This document shows, one piece after another, positions 29,977-37,660 of a DNA stretch of 64,000 nucleotides. The notes beneath the pieces are model-generated. The model saw only the letters and a list, made by a program, of their open reading frames with translations, was not told the DNA's origin and searched no databases. The number at the start of each line of letters is the position of its first letter. Positions within the stretch are counted from its first letter, which is position 1. A program made the position numbers and the translations under genes. Source of the stretch: GMQP-bins7 sp963776565 (GTDB lineage Bacteria > Actinomycetota > Thermoleophilia > Gaiellales > Gaiellaceae); NCBI GenBank assembly GCA_963776565.1, contig CAVZNF010000002.1, forward strand, positions 372,001-436,000, given 5' to 3'.

Positions 29977-30381
29977 TCAGGCCGCCCGCAGCAGCTCTTC
30001 GACCGTCGCCGTCTGGACGACCCCTTCCACCCGGCGCGCAAGCTCTGCGTCCAGAGTCACGAATGCGTCCGCCTGCAGTTGAGTGAGTGCAACGTACTCG
30101 GCCTCGTAGGTCTCGGCCCATCCCAGCTGCTCGGCAAGGTCCCAGGCTCGACGCCGGAGAACGGCGTCGCCGAGAACGCGGATCCGCATCGCCGAGATGC
30201 GCACGAGACGGTCGAGAGCGACATCCGGCGCGATCTCGCCGCGGTGGACGGCCTCGTGTAAGGCCGACAGCGCCTGGGAGCGCAAGAGCGTCGGCGCGAG
30301 TAGCTCATGCTCGGCCGGAACCTCGATGCCCTCACTCGCCAAATGGAGGACGACGCCGCAGTCGACCACGAATCGGTTCAT
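29977..30381 (-). CDS. PIN-domain protein (VapC-like), no antitoxin seen
   Basis: A 134-residue PIN-domain ribonuclease candidate. Acidic residues at the expected places are in FVVDCGVVL, LRSQALSALHEAV, TYEAEYVALTQLQ and AFVTLDAELAR. VapC toxins normally have an antitoxin gene immediately upstream; the 135 bases to the next gene (divergent) contain no such frame. It may be a solitary PIN protein or a toxin that lost its partner. Confidence 0.75.
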   Translation of the reverse strand: MNRFVVDCGVVLHLASEGIEVPAEHELLAPTLLRSQALSALHEAVHRGEIAPDVALDRLVRISAMRIRVLGDAVLRRRAWDLAEQLGWAETYEAEYVALTQLQADAFVTLDAELARRVEGVVQTATVEELLRAA

Positions 30382-30516
30382 GCGTCCGACTCTGACTTTG
30401 GATGCGGTGCCGCCCAGTGCCACAAACCCGGACGCACCTCGCGCACGGCCCGATGCTACTCAACGCAGCGCGCGCGGAAATGCGCCGTCCGCCGATTGAC
30501 CTAGCTTGCGTGCGCA

Positions 30517-31308
30517 GTGTTCTTCCGGCTGAGCAGTTGGGAGCTCGGGCTCCTCATCGTCCTCGTGATAGGCGGAGCCAGCGCTCTCGGCGTGCTCGCC
30601 GGGCGCTCCATGGGCGCGCATTCGGAGAGGTATCGAGAGCCGATCGGTGTCCTGCAGGGGGCACTACTGGGCGTGGTCGGCCTGATCCTCGCCTTCGGCC
30701 TCTCTCTCGCGGTCGGCCGATACCAGGACCGCCGTGCGGACGTCGTGACCGATGCAAACACGATCGGCACGACGTACCTGCGGGCACAAACGATCGCAGA
30801 GCCGCAGCGCAGCCGCTCGCTCGCACGCCTGCGCAGCTACAACGATCTGGCGATCCGCGTCACGTACGAGATTCCAGGCAGCGCGGCCATCCGTGCCACA
30901 ACGGCGCAGCAGGGCCGGCTGCAACGCGCCCTGTGGCGACTGGCTGGCGAAAGTCTCAACGCACACCCGCGCGACACGGCGCCGCGCCTCTACGTCGACA
31001 GCCTGAACAACATGATCGATCAGCAGACCGTCCGGCTCTCCGGGCTGAACAACCGCGTGCCCGATGCAGTGCTGTGGCTCGAGCTGCTCGGCGCCGCTCT
31101 CGCGCTGGGCCTCCTCGCTCTCTACCTCTCGGTGCTCGGAAAGGGGCTGATTCCGATCGCCGTCGCGGCGGTCATCGTCAGCTTTCTGGTCCTCGTCACG
31201 TTCGATCTCGACCGTCCGACGCGAGGCCTCATTCAGATCCCGGCCACGCCGCTCTTGGCCGAGAAGGCGACGATGAGCCTGCCGCCGGCAGCTCCCGCGC
31301 CCGGCTAA
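30517..31308 (+). CDS. DUF4239 membrane protein
   Basis: A 263-residue protein starting at GTG. Two N-terminal helices (LGLLIVLVIGGASALGVLAG; LGVVGLILAFGLSLAVGRY) are followed by a cytosolic helical region with RADVVTDANTIGTTYLRAQT, the signature of DUF4239 (bestrophin-like architecture). Two further helices follow near residues 185-230. Transport is suspected for the family but unproven. Confidence 0.82.
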   Translation: MFFRLSSWELGLLIVLVIGGASALGVLAGRSMGAHSERYREPIGVLQGALLGVVGLILAFGLSLAVGRYQDRRADVVTDANTIGTTYLRAQTIAEPQRSRSLARLRSYNDLAIRVTYEIPGSAAIRATTAQQGRLQRALWRLAGESLNAHPRDTAPRLYVDSLNNMIDQQTVRLSGLNNRVPDAVLWLELLGAALALGLLALYLSVLGKGLIPIAVAAVIVSFLVLVTFDLDRPTRGLIQIPATPLLAEKATMSLPPAAPAPG

Positions 31309-31316
31309 CAGCCGCC

Positions 31317-31745
31317 TCACGCAGCGATCTTCTCCAGCAACGCGTCGACGCGCTCGAAGCCCTCCTTCGCGCCCTGCTCGACGCCGTACTGCATGGTGGT
31401 GTCTCGCTGCTCGGCCGTCTCGAAGAGCATCGTCTGGGTCAGCTTCGTCTGCTCACCGAGATCCTCGAACTCGAGCGTCTGCAGGTGATTCTGGAACGTC
31501 TGCACGAGACGCACGGGTGGCACGACCTCGCGAAACTCGCCCTCGACGATGCCGTAGGCGGTTCGGAACCGGTAGGTGCCGCCGGGACGGACGTCCATCT
31601 CCTCGACGACGGTGCCGTCGCCCCACCATTCGGGGATCAGCTCCCGATCCGTCCAGACCGAGAAGACGTGCGTGCGCGGTGCGTCGAAGACCCGCTCGAC
31701 CCGGATCTCGAGCTCGTTCGGGGTGGTGACGGTGGTCTCGTTCAT
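31317..31745 (-). CDS. SRPBCC/AHSA1-like protein
   Basis: A 142-residue protein: VERVFDAPRTHVFSVWTDRELIPEWWG, DVRPGGTYRFRT, FREVVPPVRLVQTF, and a C-terminal helix GAKEGFERVDALLEKI. Last gene of an operon led by the ArsR gene at 32571. The leader between it and the preceding gene copies the 3' end of that ArsR gene, including the ribosome binding site (GAAAGGAGCACG). Confidence 0.9.
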   Translation of the reverse strand: MNETTVTTPNELEIRVERVFDAPRTHVFSVWTDRELIPEWWGDGTVVEEMDVRPGGTYRFRTAYGIVEGEFREVVPPVRLVQTFQNHLQTLEFEDLGEQTKLTQTMLFETAEQRDTTMQYGVEQGAKEGFERVDALLEKIAA

Positions 31746-31800
31746 CGTGCTCCTTTCGTCGGTTCGATCACCTGTGCGAAGCGGTCGCGCCGCTGCCGCC
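31742..31800 (-). repeat. Duplicated ArsR 3' end (copy of 32260-32318)
   Basis: About 50 of 59 bases match 32260-32318. On the minus strand this copy still reads in the ArsR frame as DRFAQVIEPTKGAR-stop, against DRFAQVVERTKGAR-stop in the real gene, and both end in the same GAAAGGAGCACGATG start region. The DUF1801-type gene lies exactly between the two copies. This looks like a duplication or recombination scar. Confidence 0.75.
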
Positions 31801-31801
31801 C

Positions 31802-32263
31802 TCAGCTCACGGCTTGTTTCACGAGCGCGGCGATCTTCTTCTCGTCCGCGGCGGTCAGCTCTTTGAGTGCGAAGGAGGTCGGCCACATGGCGCCTTCGTC
31901 GAGGTTCGCTGCTTCCTCGAAGCCGAGCGTCGCGTACCGCGATTTGAACTTCCCCGCACTCTTGAAGAAGCAGACGACCTTGCCGTCCTTGGCATATGCG
32001 GGCATCCCGTACCAGGTCTTCGGCCAGAGGTCTGGCCCGCTCTCTTGCACGATCGCGTGGAGCCGCTTGGCCATAGCGCGATCCGGTTCCTTCATCGCGG
32101 CGATCGCCGCTAGCACGTCGCGTTCCCCCTCCGACCTGTTCTTGTTCGCGCGCGCTTCCGCCTTCAGCTCCTGCGCACGAGCCTTCATCGCGGCTCGCTC
32201 GTCGTCCGTGAATCCAGTGGACTTCTTGTCCTTCTTGGTGCTCTTGTTAGTAGGGGTACTCAT
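31802..32263 (-). CDS. DUF1801-like protein
   Basis: A 153-residue protein. The first 50 residues are lysine/alanine-rich and probably flexible (TKKDKKSTGF, MKARAQELKAEARANK). A compact domain follows with KRLHAIVQESGPDLWPKTWYGMPAYAKDGKVVCFF, typical of DUF1801 (iron-chaperone-like fold). The start overlaps the ArsR stop as ATGA. Function unknown. Confidence 0.82.
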   Translation of the reverse strand: MSTPTNKSTKKDKKSTGFTDDERAAMKARAQELKAEARANKNRSEGERDVLAAIAAMKEPDRAMAKRLHAIVQESGPDLWPKTWYGMPAYAKDGKVVCFFKSAGKFKSRYATLGFEEAANLDEGAMWPTSFALKELTAADEKKIAALVKQAVS

Positions 32264-32571
32264 CGTGCTCCTTTCGTCCGTTCGACGACCTGCGCGAAGC
32301 GGTCGAGTCGCTGCAGCCACGTGCTGATGCCCTCGAATGCGTAAGGCACGAGCACGCATCTGCGGATACGGCCGACCTTCTCCGTCGTGACGAGGTCCGC
32401 CTCCTCGAGCAGCCGAATGTGCTTCTTCATCCCGGTCAGCGTCATGCCAAAGGGCTCGGCGAGCTCGCTGATGCTCGCGCTCCCCACGCCGAGCCGTTCG
32501 AGCACGGCGCGCCGAGTCGGGTCGGCGAGGGCCGAGAACGCACGGTCCACATTAGGCTGATACTGAACCAT
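32260..32571 (-). CDS. ArsR-family winged-helix regulator
   Basis: A 103-residue regulator: FSALADPTRRAVLERLGVGSASISELAEPFGMTLTGMKKHIRLLEEADLV. No metal-binding cysteines. It heads an operon with the DUF1801-like and SRPBCC genes. The operator-like palindrome overlaps its own first codons, so autorepression is likely. Confidence 0.92.
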   Translation of the reverse strand: MVQYQPNVDRAFSALADPTRRAVLERLGVGSASISELAEPFGMTLTGMKKHIRLLEEADLVTTEKVGRIRRCVLVPYAFEGISTWLQRLDRFAQVVERTKGAR

Positions 32572-32582
32572 TCAGTTCAGTA
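32561..32582. promoter_or_regulatory. Candidate ArsR operator across the start codon
   Basis: TACTGAAC (32561-32568) and GTTCAGTA (32575-32582) are a perfect 8-base inverted repeat around 6 bases that contain the ArsR ATG (32569-32571, minus strand). The operator therefore covers codons 1-4. A -10-like AATACT lies just upstream on the minus strand, implying a leaderless or nearly leaderless transcript. Confidence 0.7.
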
Positions 32583-32689
32583 TTGCAGAGATGTCCGCGA
32601 ACAGCAAGAACCGCCGGTGCTCTCGCCACTGTGCGTCTGAGCGTCGAGCCAGCGCACCCCATCCGCCGCGACGGTGCCGGGAGGGAGAA

Positions 32690-33247
32690 CTAGGCCCAGG
32701 GAAGCTGGTCCCAGTAGGACGGACGCTCCCGACGTGATGACGCGAACCGGCCCACGGATGCCACTTCGAAATCGGTCGTCTCCTCCTCCACGCTCGCGCC
32801 GTAGCGCGCCGCGAGCTCCGACACCGGGTAGAGCAGCTGCTCGTCCGGCGTTCGCGTACCAGCCATCAGGATCACGCACGGCTCGTCGCCGGCGCCCACG
32901 AAGATGTGCTCGGTCCATGGCGGGCAGTGGAAGAAGTCCCAGGGCCGAAGCAGCCGCTCCTCATCCTCGACGAGCAGCCTGCACTCCCCTGAGAGCACGA
33001 GGAATGCCTCTTGCTGATTCTCGGAGTGGTAGAGGCCGTTCGGTTGGCCCGGCTCCAGGACGCGGAGCTTGATGGCGAACTGTGGAAACCACGCCTCCTG
33101 GCTCTCGAAGCGGCAGTCCGAACCAGGCGGCTTGTTGTCCGCGTTCTCTGCCGTCAACCACTGGGCGTCCCGCACGTTCACGACGAACCAGCCCTCGCCG
33201 GCGGGCGCGAGGCCTGAGCCGAGATCGTTGAGTGGCGCCTCGGGCAC
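32690..33247 (-). CDS. Cupin-domain protein 1
   Basis: A 185-residue single cupin. Motif 1 appears as GLYHSENQQEAFLVLSGECRLLVEDEE and motif 2 as PPWTEHIFVGAGDEPCVIL. The first usual metal ligand is a His followed by Ser-Glu-Asn, so metal binding may be incomplete. Function unknown. First of four cupin genes within 3.3 kb. Confidence 0.85.
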   Translation of the reverse strand: MPEAPLNDLGSGLAPAGEGWFVVNVRDAQWLTAENADNKPPGSDCRFESQEAWFPQFAIKLRVLEPGQPNGLYHSENQQEAFLVLSGECRLLVEDEERLLRPWDFFHCPPWTEHIFVGAGDEPCVILMAGTRTPDEQLLYPVSELAARYGASVEEETTDFEVASVGRFASSRRERPSYWDQLPWA

Positions 33248-33292
33248 GCCGCGAGCCTATCCGGCCGCGGTGAGCCGCGTCTACGAAAACCT

Positions 33293-33760
33293 TCAGTCGC
33301 CCCGTGCCAGCTCGAACCGAGCGATGACTCCTTCGTCGCCGCCCTCGGGCACCGCGCGTTCAGGATGGCGCGTCGCCACCCAGGCAACTCCCCGCTCCGG
33401 GTATGCGACCACATCTGGGAACCGCTTCGTCGAGATGCCAAGCATCCTCACGGGCTCATCCGTGGGGTTCGAGAAGGTGTGCAGCCCGTCCGGCCCTTCC
33501 GGGAAGTAGACGACGTCACCGGGTGCCAACTCCTCCTCACCCTCTGGCGTGCGGACCGTCAGCGTCCCACTGAGGACGAAGAACATCTCCTCGACGCCGT
33601 AGTGCATGTGCATGGGACTGTCAGGCGACCGAGGTAGATACTCGATCAGCGACGCCCCGAGCTGATCGGTCACAAACGGGTGCCCGAACCAGCGGACACG
33701 GTTGATGTCGTCGTTTACCTCATCCCAGGGCTCGTCTGCCAAAAAGTTCAATCGGCGCAT
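33293..33760 (-). CDS. Cupin-domain protein 2
   Basis: A 155-residue cupin: PMHMHYGVEEMFFVLSGTLTVRTPEGEEELAPGDVVYFPEG, with the H-x-H...E ligand set of motif 1 intact, then HTFSNPTDEPVRML as motif 2. The C-terminal part (FPDVVAYPERGV) is like that of cupin 4 at 35513 (RPDVAEYPETGK), so the two are probably paralogues. Confidence 0.88.
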   Translation of the reverse strand: MRRLNFLADEPWDEVNDDINRVRWFGHPFVTDQLGASLIEYLPRSPDSPMHMHYGVEEMFFVLSGTLTVRTPEGEEELAPGDVVYFPEGPDGLHTFSNPTDEPVRMLGISTKRFPDVVAYPERGVAWVATRHPERAVPEGGDEGVIARFELARGD

Positions 33761-33853
33761 GCGCTCCTCCGTTTCCGTCGGGTCTCTGCGAGGAGATCAT
33801 GCTCGCCTGCGCGAGTCTGCGGCAATGGCGCCACTCGAACCGCCGCGTCTGCG

Positions 33854-34153
33854 TCACTCCATGTGGAAGACCAGCGTCTCGTACAAGTCTGCCGAGACGA
33901 CGGAGAGGCCAACTCCCCCGGCGAACTGTGTCCGCCGCTCCCGGAGGGTCTCCTCCGCGGACTCCGCCGAAGCCTCGTCCTCCCAAAGCAAGATCGCCTT
34001 GGCGTCCTGCTTCTCCTTGTCCCAGAGAGCGATGTAGCCCTTGAAGCCACTGTAGTCGCGAAGAGTCGGGATAACGGTCCCGTTGATCATTTCGAGCGCC
34101 GCTTCCCGCTTTCCGGCATCTGCGCCGGACATAGTGACGAGCCGTGCGTACAT
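33854..34153 (-). CDS. Small ferredoxin-like (ABM-type) protein
   Basis: A 99-residue protein: MYARLVTMSGADAGKREAAL, TVIPTLRDYSGFKGYIALWDKEKQDAKAILLWEDEASAESAEE. The alternating beta-alpha-beta pattern with a P-x-L-R-x-x-x-G-F-x-G core is that of antibiotic-biosynthesis-monooxygenase-like or dimeric stress proteins. No catalytic residues can be named. Confidence 0.7.
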   Translation of the reverse strand: MYARLVTMSGADAGKREAALEMINGTVIPTLRDYSGFKGYIALWDKEKQDAKAILLWEDEASAESAEETLRERRTQFAGGVGLSVVSADLYETLVFHME

Positions 34154-34258
34154 GCTCGGTCCTTTCGTCGAGATCGAGTCGCGGCGAGTCTATGACACGA
34201 TCACCGACCCAACAGCCCGAGCACCGCGAGGTCCGTGTGCGGGCCATAGGATTCCGCC

Positions 34259-34666
34259 GTGCCGTTCACGCTCAGGAACATCAAGGAGGATCTGGAGGAC
34301 ATCGGCTCTAGGTTCGACGGCGCGCCGGACCTGGAGTTCCGCTCGGCGACCAAGGCGCTCGAGCTTCAGAAATCCGCCCTCAGCTACCAGCGTGTCCCGC
34401 CCGGCTATCGCTTTCCGTACGGCCACACGCACAAGAAGCAAGAGGAGGTGTACGTAGTCCTGCGCGGGAGCGGACGGATGAAGGTCGACGACGAGATCGT
34501 CGAGCTCAAAGAATGGGACGCGGTGCGCGTCCCGCCCGGCATGTGGCGAGGTTACGAGGCTGGGCCGGAGGGCCTCGAGATCCTGGTTATCGGCGCGCCC
34601 AATCTCGGCGAGGCTCCGCGCGAAGACGTCGATGGCCAGCGCGACTGGTGGGCTGACCCGGAGTAA
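34259..34666 (+). CDS. Cupin-domain protein 3
   Basis: A 135-residue cupin starting at GTG: FPYGHTHKKQEEVYVVLRGSGRMKVDDEIVELKEWDAVRVPPG. The first motif has G-H-T-H...E, so a metal site is plausible. This subtype often acts as a small sugar-isomerase-like or regulatory protein; the substrate is unknown. Encoded opposite to cupins 1 and 2. Confidence 0.86.
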   Translation: MPFTLRNIKEDLEDIGSRFDGAPDLEFRSATKALELQKSALSYQRVPPGYRFPYGHTHKKQEEVYVVLRGSGRMKVDDEIVELKEWDAVRVPPGMWRGYEAGPEGLEILVIGAPNLGEAPREDVDGQRDWWADPE

Positions 34667-34686
34667 CGCGAACGCCGCGTAGCCAG

Positions 34687-34706
34687 TGTTCGGGAATGTC
34701 CCGTGG
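34687..34706. repeat. Dispersed short repeat, copy 1
   Basis: TGTTCGGGAATGTCCCGTGG. The core TTCGGGAATGTC recurs at 35981. The centre CGGGA-ATG-TCCCG is an imperfect inverted repeat. It lies between the stops of two convergent genes. Confidence 0.5.
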
Positions 34707-35270
34707 TTAGCGGTGCCGGCGGTACTGCAGCTCGACGATCCCGCTGCGGGAGGCGGTGCTAGAGACCAGGTCGAGCCGGTAGGACTTGGGGACGCCGTCG
34801 AACAGCCGGGTGCCCTCGCCAGCAACATAGGGGAACAAGGACACCTGGAGCTCGTCGATCAGGTCGAGCTGCATGAGCGACCGCCAGAGGCTGATGCCGC
34901 CCCAGACCACGATGTAGCCGTCGCCGCCCAGCCTGAGCTTGTCGATCTCTTCTGCCGTGTCACCGGCGGCGATGGTGGTGTTGGCCCAGTCGGCCGTCTT
35001 CAGCGTCCGGGAGAAGACAACCTTGCGCCCGGCGTTCAGGATGTCGGCGAACGGGTGGTCGATGGACGTTGTCATCGCCACGGAGATGCCCTCGTAGGCG
35101 GTGCGGCCCATGATGTGCGCGTACGCGCCCCGGAGAAAGTCGAGTTGCGCCGGGTCGTCGGGCTCACGGTTTTCGGGCAGGTCGAAGCAGAACTTCCAAA
35201 ACTCGGTGCCCTCGTCGGCCAGAAGGCCGTCGAGCGAGTAGTTGAACACCGTCGCTATCAGCTTCCGCAT
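34707..35270 (-). CDS. Dihydrofolate-reductase-fold protein
   Basis: A 187-residue protein: IATVFNYSLDGLLADEGTEF at the N-terminus, AHIMGRTAYEGI in the middle, YIVVWGGISLWRSLMQLDLIDELQVSLFPYVAGEGTRLF at the C-terminus. RibD-C/DHFR-like with unknown natural substrate. A second member is at 25395. It lies among the cupin genes and is transcribed alone. Confidence 0.88.
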   Translation of the reverse strand: MRKLIATVFNYSLDGLLADEGTEFWKFCFDLPENREPDDPAQLDFLRGAYAHIMGRTAYEGISVAMTTSIDHPFADILNAGRKVVFSRTLKTADWANTTIAAGDTAEEIDKLRLGGDGYIVVWGGISLWRSLMQLDLIDELQVSLFPYVAGEGTRLFDGVPKSYRLDLVSSTASRSGIVELQYRRHR

Positions 35271-35457
35271 GATCAGCCTCCCTGGTCTCGGTTCGTCGGG
35301 GACCGTGCTTGCTACGGGGAACGCACCTGTTCCGGGCCGCAGCGCAGGGGTGGCCGCGGCGTCTATGGCCTGTCGCTATTGCTTCAGACGCCACTGCCTC
35401 TCGGAAGTCATCGGCGCGCTGGTTCGTAGTCAAGGTCCGGGTCGCCAGCCTGCGGGG

Positions 35458-35480
35458 GTGCGCGGGATGTCGCTTGAGGT
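35458..35480. repeat. Dispersed short repeat, copy 2 (degenerate)
   Basis: Contains GGGATGTCGCTTGAGG, which matches copy 3 at 35981 except for one or two bases. It sits in the 242-base gap before cupin 4. I see no other feature in that gap. Confidence 0.4.
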
Positions 35481-35512
35481 TCTCGGGCTCCGTGACTTAG
35501 GCTGGCACCGGA

Positions 35513-35956
35513 TTGTCGAGTGACGCGGAGAACGTGTGGGCGGACGTTCCTGACTGGGGCGGGGTTGGAGCGAGACGGTTAGTGCGAGCAGACGGCGGAT
35601 CGCTCGGCGGCTCGATCTGGGAGTTCCAGCCCGGTGGATCTCAGTTCGTCTACCACTTCCACCACGGAAGCGAGGAGCTCATCATCGTCCTTCGTGGTGA
35701 GCCCAGCGTCCGGCTGCACGACGGGGAACGCCAACTCCGCGAAGGAGACGTCGTGCCGCTGCCACGGGGCCCCGACGGCGGGCACCAGATCCGAAATGAG
35801 ACAGATGCGATGGCACGAGTCCTGATCGTGTCATCGAACACTCGCCCGGACGTGGCCGAGTATCCAGAGACCGGCAAGCTCGGCGTCGCGCTAGAGGGAG
35901 CCGAGTGGGCGTACCACCGGCGTGACGACGCCGCGCCGCACGCTGGCCCTGAGTAG
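35513..35956 (+). CDS. Cupin-domain protein 4
   Basis: A 147-residue cupin, probably starting at TTG 35513: FVYHFHHGSEELIIVLRGEPSVRLHDGERQLREGDVVPLPRG, with H-x-H-H...E, then HQIRNETDAMARVLIVSS. The tail RPDVAEYPETGKLGV is shared with cupin 2. No good ATG or GTG lies upstream in frame, so the start is uncertain. Confidence 0.82.
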   Translation: MSSDAENVWADVPDWGGVGARRLVRADGGSLGGSIWEFQPGGSQFVYHFHHGSEELIIVLRGEPSVRLHDGERQLREGDVVPLPRGPDGGHQIRNETDAMARVLIVSSNTRPDVAEYPETGKLGVALEGAEWAYHRRDDAAPHAGPE

Positions 35957-35978
35957 GGAGTTCTCGCCCGCATGCGCG

Positions 35979-36001
35979 GTATTCGGGAATGTCGCTTGAG
36001 G
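35979..36001. repeat. Dispersed short repeat, copy 3
   Basis: GTATTCGGGAATGTCGCTTG and following bases. It shares 12 bases with copy 1 and about 16 with copy 2, and lies in the gap after cupin 4. All three copies are within 1.3 kb. Confidence 0.5.
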
Positions 36002-36041
36002 GTCGTACAAAGATCGCGCTGGAGCTAACGTCAGCGTCACG

Positions 36042-36365
36042 GTGATCGGCCCGCTTGGATATGGCCGAAGCGGTGAGTCCCCGTGGTTGTGGCTGATCAT
36101 CATCGGGGGCGGCGTCGGTCTCTATGTGTGGGGCCGCGTCCGCGGGTGGCCGCAGGCCCGAACATGGAGCGACGTCGGAGACCGCCTGTTTCTCATAGGC
36201 GCGCCGTGGTGGCTCCAGGCTCTCTTCCTCGCCATCGTCGGTGGCGGTTCGCTCTACCACATCGCCACGGGGCACTACCGGTGGTACTGGTGGTTCTTAC
36301 CGGCTGTCGCTTGGCTCGCGTTTGCCGAGGTGGTCGTGAAGAGGAAGAGGGCTCGTAGCGAGTGA
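36042..36365 (+). CDS. Small membrane protein
   Basis: A 107-residue protein starting at GTG, with helices at WLWLIIIGGGVGLYVWG, WLQALFLAIVGGGSLYHIA and WYWWFLPAVAWLAFAEVV and a basic tail VKRKRARSE. The W/Y-rich last helix suggests a membrane-interface role. Not recognised. Confidence 0.65.
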   Translation: MIGPLGYGRSGESPWLWLIIIGGGVGLYVWGRVRGWPQARTWSDVGDRLFLIGAPWWLQALFLAIVGGGSLYHIATGHYRWYWWFLPAVAWLAFAEVVVKRKRARSE

Positions 36366-36413
36366 CTACGAGGGAGAGGGACGCTCATGGGCGAGCGTTC
36401 TCTCGCTGGACCG

Positions 36414-37127
36414 TCACCGACACGGCGCGACCGAACGACCCAAGAAGCGGAGCGCTCCTCGGCAGAGCCCAATCGCGGCGCGTCGTTGATATGCGGCCGT
36501 CGCGAGGAGCCGGTCCTCGGTCGGATTCGTCATGAAGCCCATCTCGACGAGGATCACGGGCACGTCCGCCCAGTTGAAGCCGGTGTAGTCGGTGCGCTCC
36601 TGCAGTCCTCGGTCCGGGAAGCCGAGCGCCGCATGGAGATCAGCCTGGACGACCCGGGCGGCGTGCTTGCTCTCCGAGTAGATGTCGTCCGTCCAACCAG
36701 CGCGTAGGGCCGGGTAGAGCGTGTGCGTTCCGCGGGCGGTCGAGTCGGTCGATCCGTCCGCATGGACCCGGAGGAACAAAGCGGCGCCGGCGCGGTTCGC
36801 GATTCTCGCGCGCGCGATGTTCCCGATGCTGGTGCCGGCAGTCGCCGTCCGTGTCATGACCACCCGCACGCCGGCCCGTTCGAGCAGCGTTCGGAGTCGG
36901 AGACTGACGCGCAGGTCGAGATCGGCCTCTCGGAGCCCGCTGACGACGCCGCGCGTCCCGCCCCCGTCCTTGATCTTCCGCGTCGACGAGCCTGGGCCGA
37001 TGGGCTCGGTCTGCGTGTTCGCACGTTGGTCGTGCCCCGGATCGATCACGACGACCGGGCGCTGTTGCGCGGCTGCAGCGGGCACGAGTAGGAGCGCGAC
37101 GAGCAGGATCGCAAGCCGTACCGGCAC
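36414..37127 (-). CDS. Exported N-acetylmuramoyl-L-alanine amidase (Amidase_3)
   Basis: A 237-residue zinc amidase that cleaves the peptide stem from cell-wall muramic acid. A signal peptide (LAILLVALLLVPAAAAQ) precedes VVVIDPGHD (His ligand), READLDL (Glu), LFLRVHADG (His) and VEMGFMTNPTED (catalytic Glu). It starts at GTG 4 bases after the DUF192 stop, so the two are one operon. No cell-wall-binding domain is present. Confidence 0.92.
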   Translation of the reverse strand: MPVRLAILLVALLLVPAAAAQQRPVVVIDPGHDQRANTQTEPIGPGSSTRKIKDGGGTRGVVSGLREADLDLRVSLRLRTLLERAGVRVVMTRTATAGTSIGNIARARIANRAGAALFLRVHADGSTDSTARGTHTLYPALRAGWTDDIYSESKHAARVVQADLHAALGFPDRGLQERTDYTGFNWADVPVILVEMGFMTNPTEDRLLATAAYQRRAAIGLCRGALRFLGRSVAPCR

Positions 37128-37131
37128 GCGT

Positions 37132-37620
37132 TTAGCCCGCTGCGCGGACGAGACGTTGGAGCTCGGCCGCAGGGCCGAGGCGTCGCGCAGGCCTCTGATC
37201 GGTCGCGGGCAGCTCGAGCGCGTAGCGGTACTGGCGTCCGGGGTCGTAGACCCTGCACGGGTCCTTGCGGCACGGCGTCATCGACATCCTGCGAACACGT
37301 CTGCCTGCCGTGTCGAAGTAGACGATCGTCAGCGGCACGAGCGTGTTCTTCATCCAGAAGCCGCCCGACGTGGCCTGCGAGAACACGAAGAGCATCCCGT
37401 CGGCGGGCGCTTTCTTGCGGAACATGAGCCCCCGCTGCTGCTGCCCTGAGGTCAGCGCGAGCTCGGGGTGAAAGGGGATACCGTCGAGACGGAGGTTCGC
37501 CGTCGCCGACGACGCGCTGCCTGATGGCGCGACGAGGACGACGGTGCCGACGAGCAATCCGAGAAAAGCCGACGCGCGCACGGCGACACGATAGGCCACG
37601 GATGTGGTCATCCGCGTCAC
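37132..37620 (-). CDS. Exported DUF192 protein
   Basis: A 162-residue protein with an N-terminal hydrophobic segment (SAFLGLLVGTVVLVAPSGSAS) and the DUF192 core: ELALTSGQQQRGLMFRK, GMLFVFSQATSGGFWMKNTLVPLTIVYFD. A short insert with two cysteines (TPCRKDPC) may bind metal or form a disulphide. Start GTG 37620, or ATG 37611 in frame. Upstream partner of the amidase. Function unknown. Confidence 0.85.
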   Translation of the reverse strand: MTRMTTSVAYRVAVRASAFLGLLVGTVVLVAPSGSASSATANLRLDGIPFHPELALTSGQQQRGLMFRKKAPADGMLFVFSQATSGGFWMKNTLVPLTIVYFDTAGRRVRRMSMTPCRKDPCRVYDPGRQYRYALELPATDQRPARRLGPAAELQRLVRAAG

Positions 37621-37622
37621 CC

Positions 37623-37650
37623 ACGAAGCCCGCTCTCGACCGGGCTTCGT
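37623..37650. terminator. Hairpin after the sulfite-oxidase-like gene
   Basis: ACGAAGCCCG (37623-37632) and CGGGCTTCGT (37641-37650) form a perfect 10-base stem with an 8-base loop. It is placed between the stop at 37661 and the DUF192 start at 37620. There is no clear U-tract on the minus strand. Confidence 0.6.
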
Positions 37651-37660
37651 CCTTCGGCGG

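Noticed and set aside
34660..36050. Integron cassette array around the cupins
   Set aside because: Genes are in both orientations, no integrase is present, and the repeats lack the paired RYYYAAC/GTTRRRY ends of attC sites.
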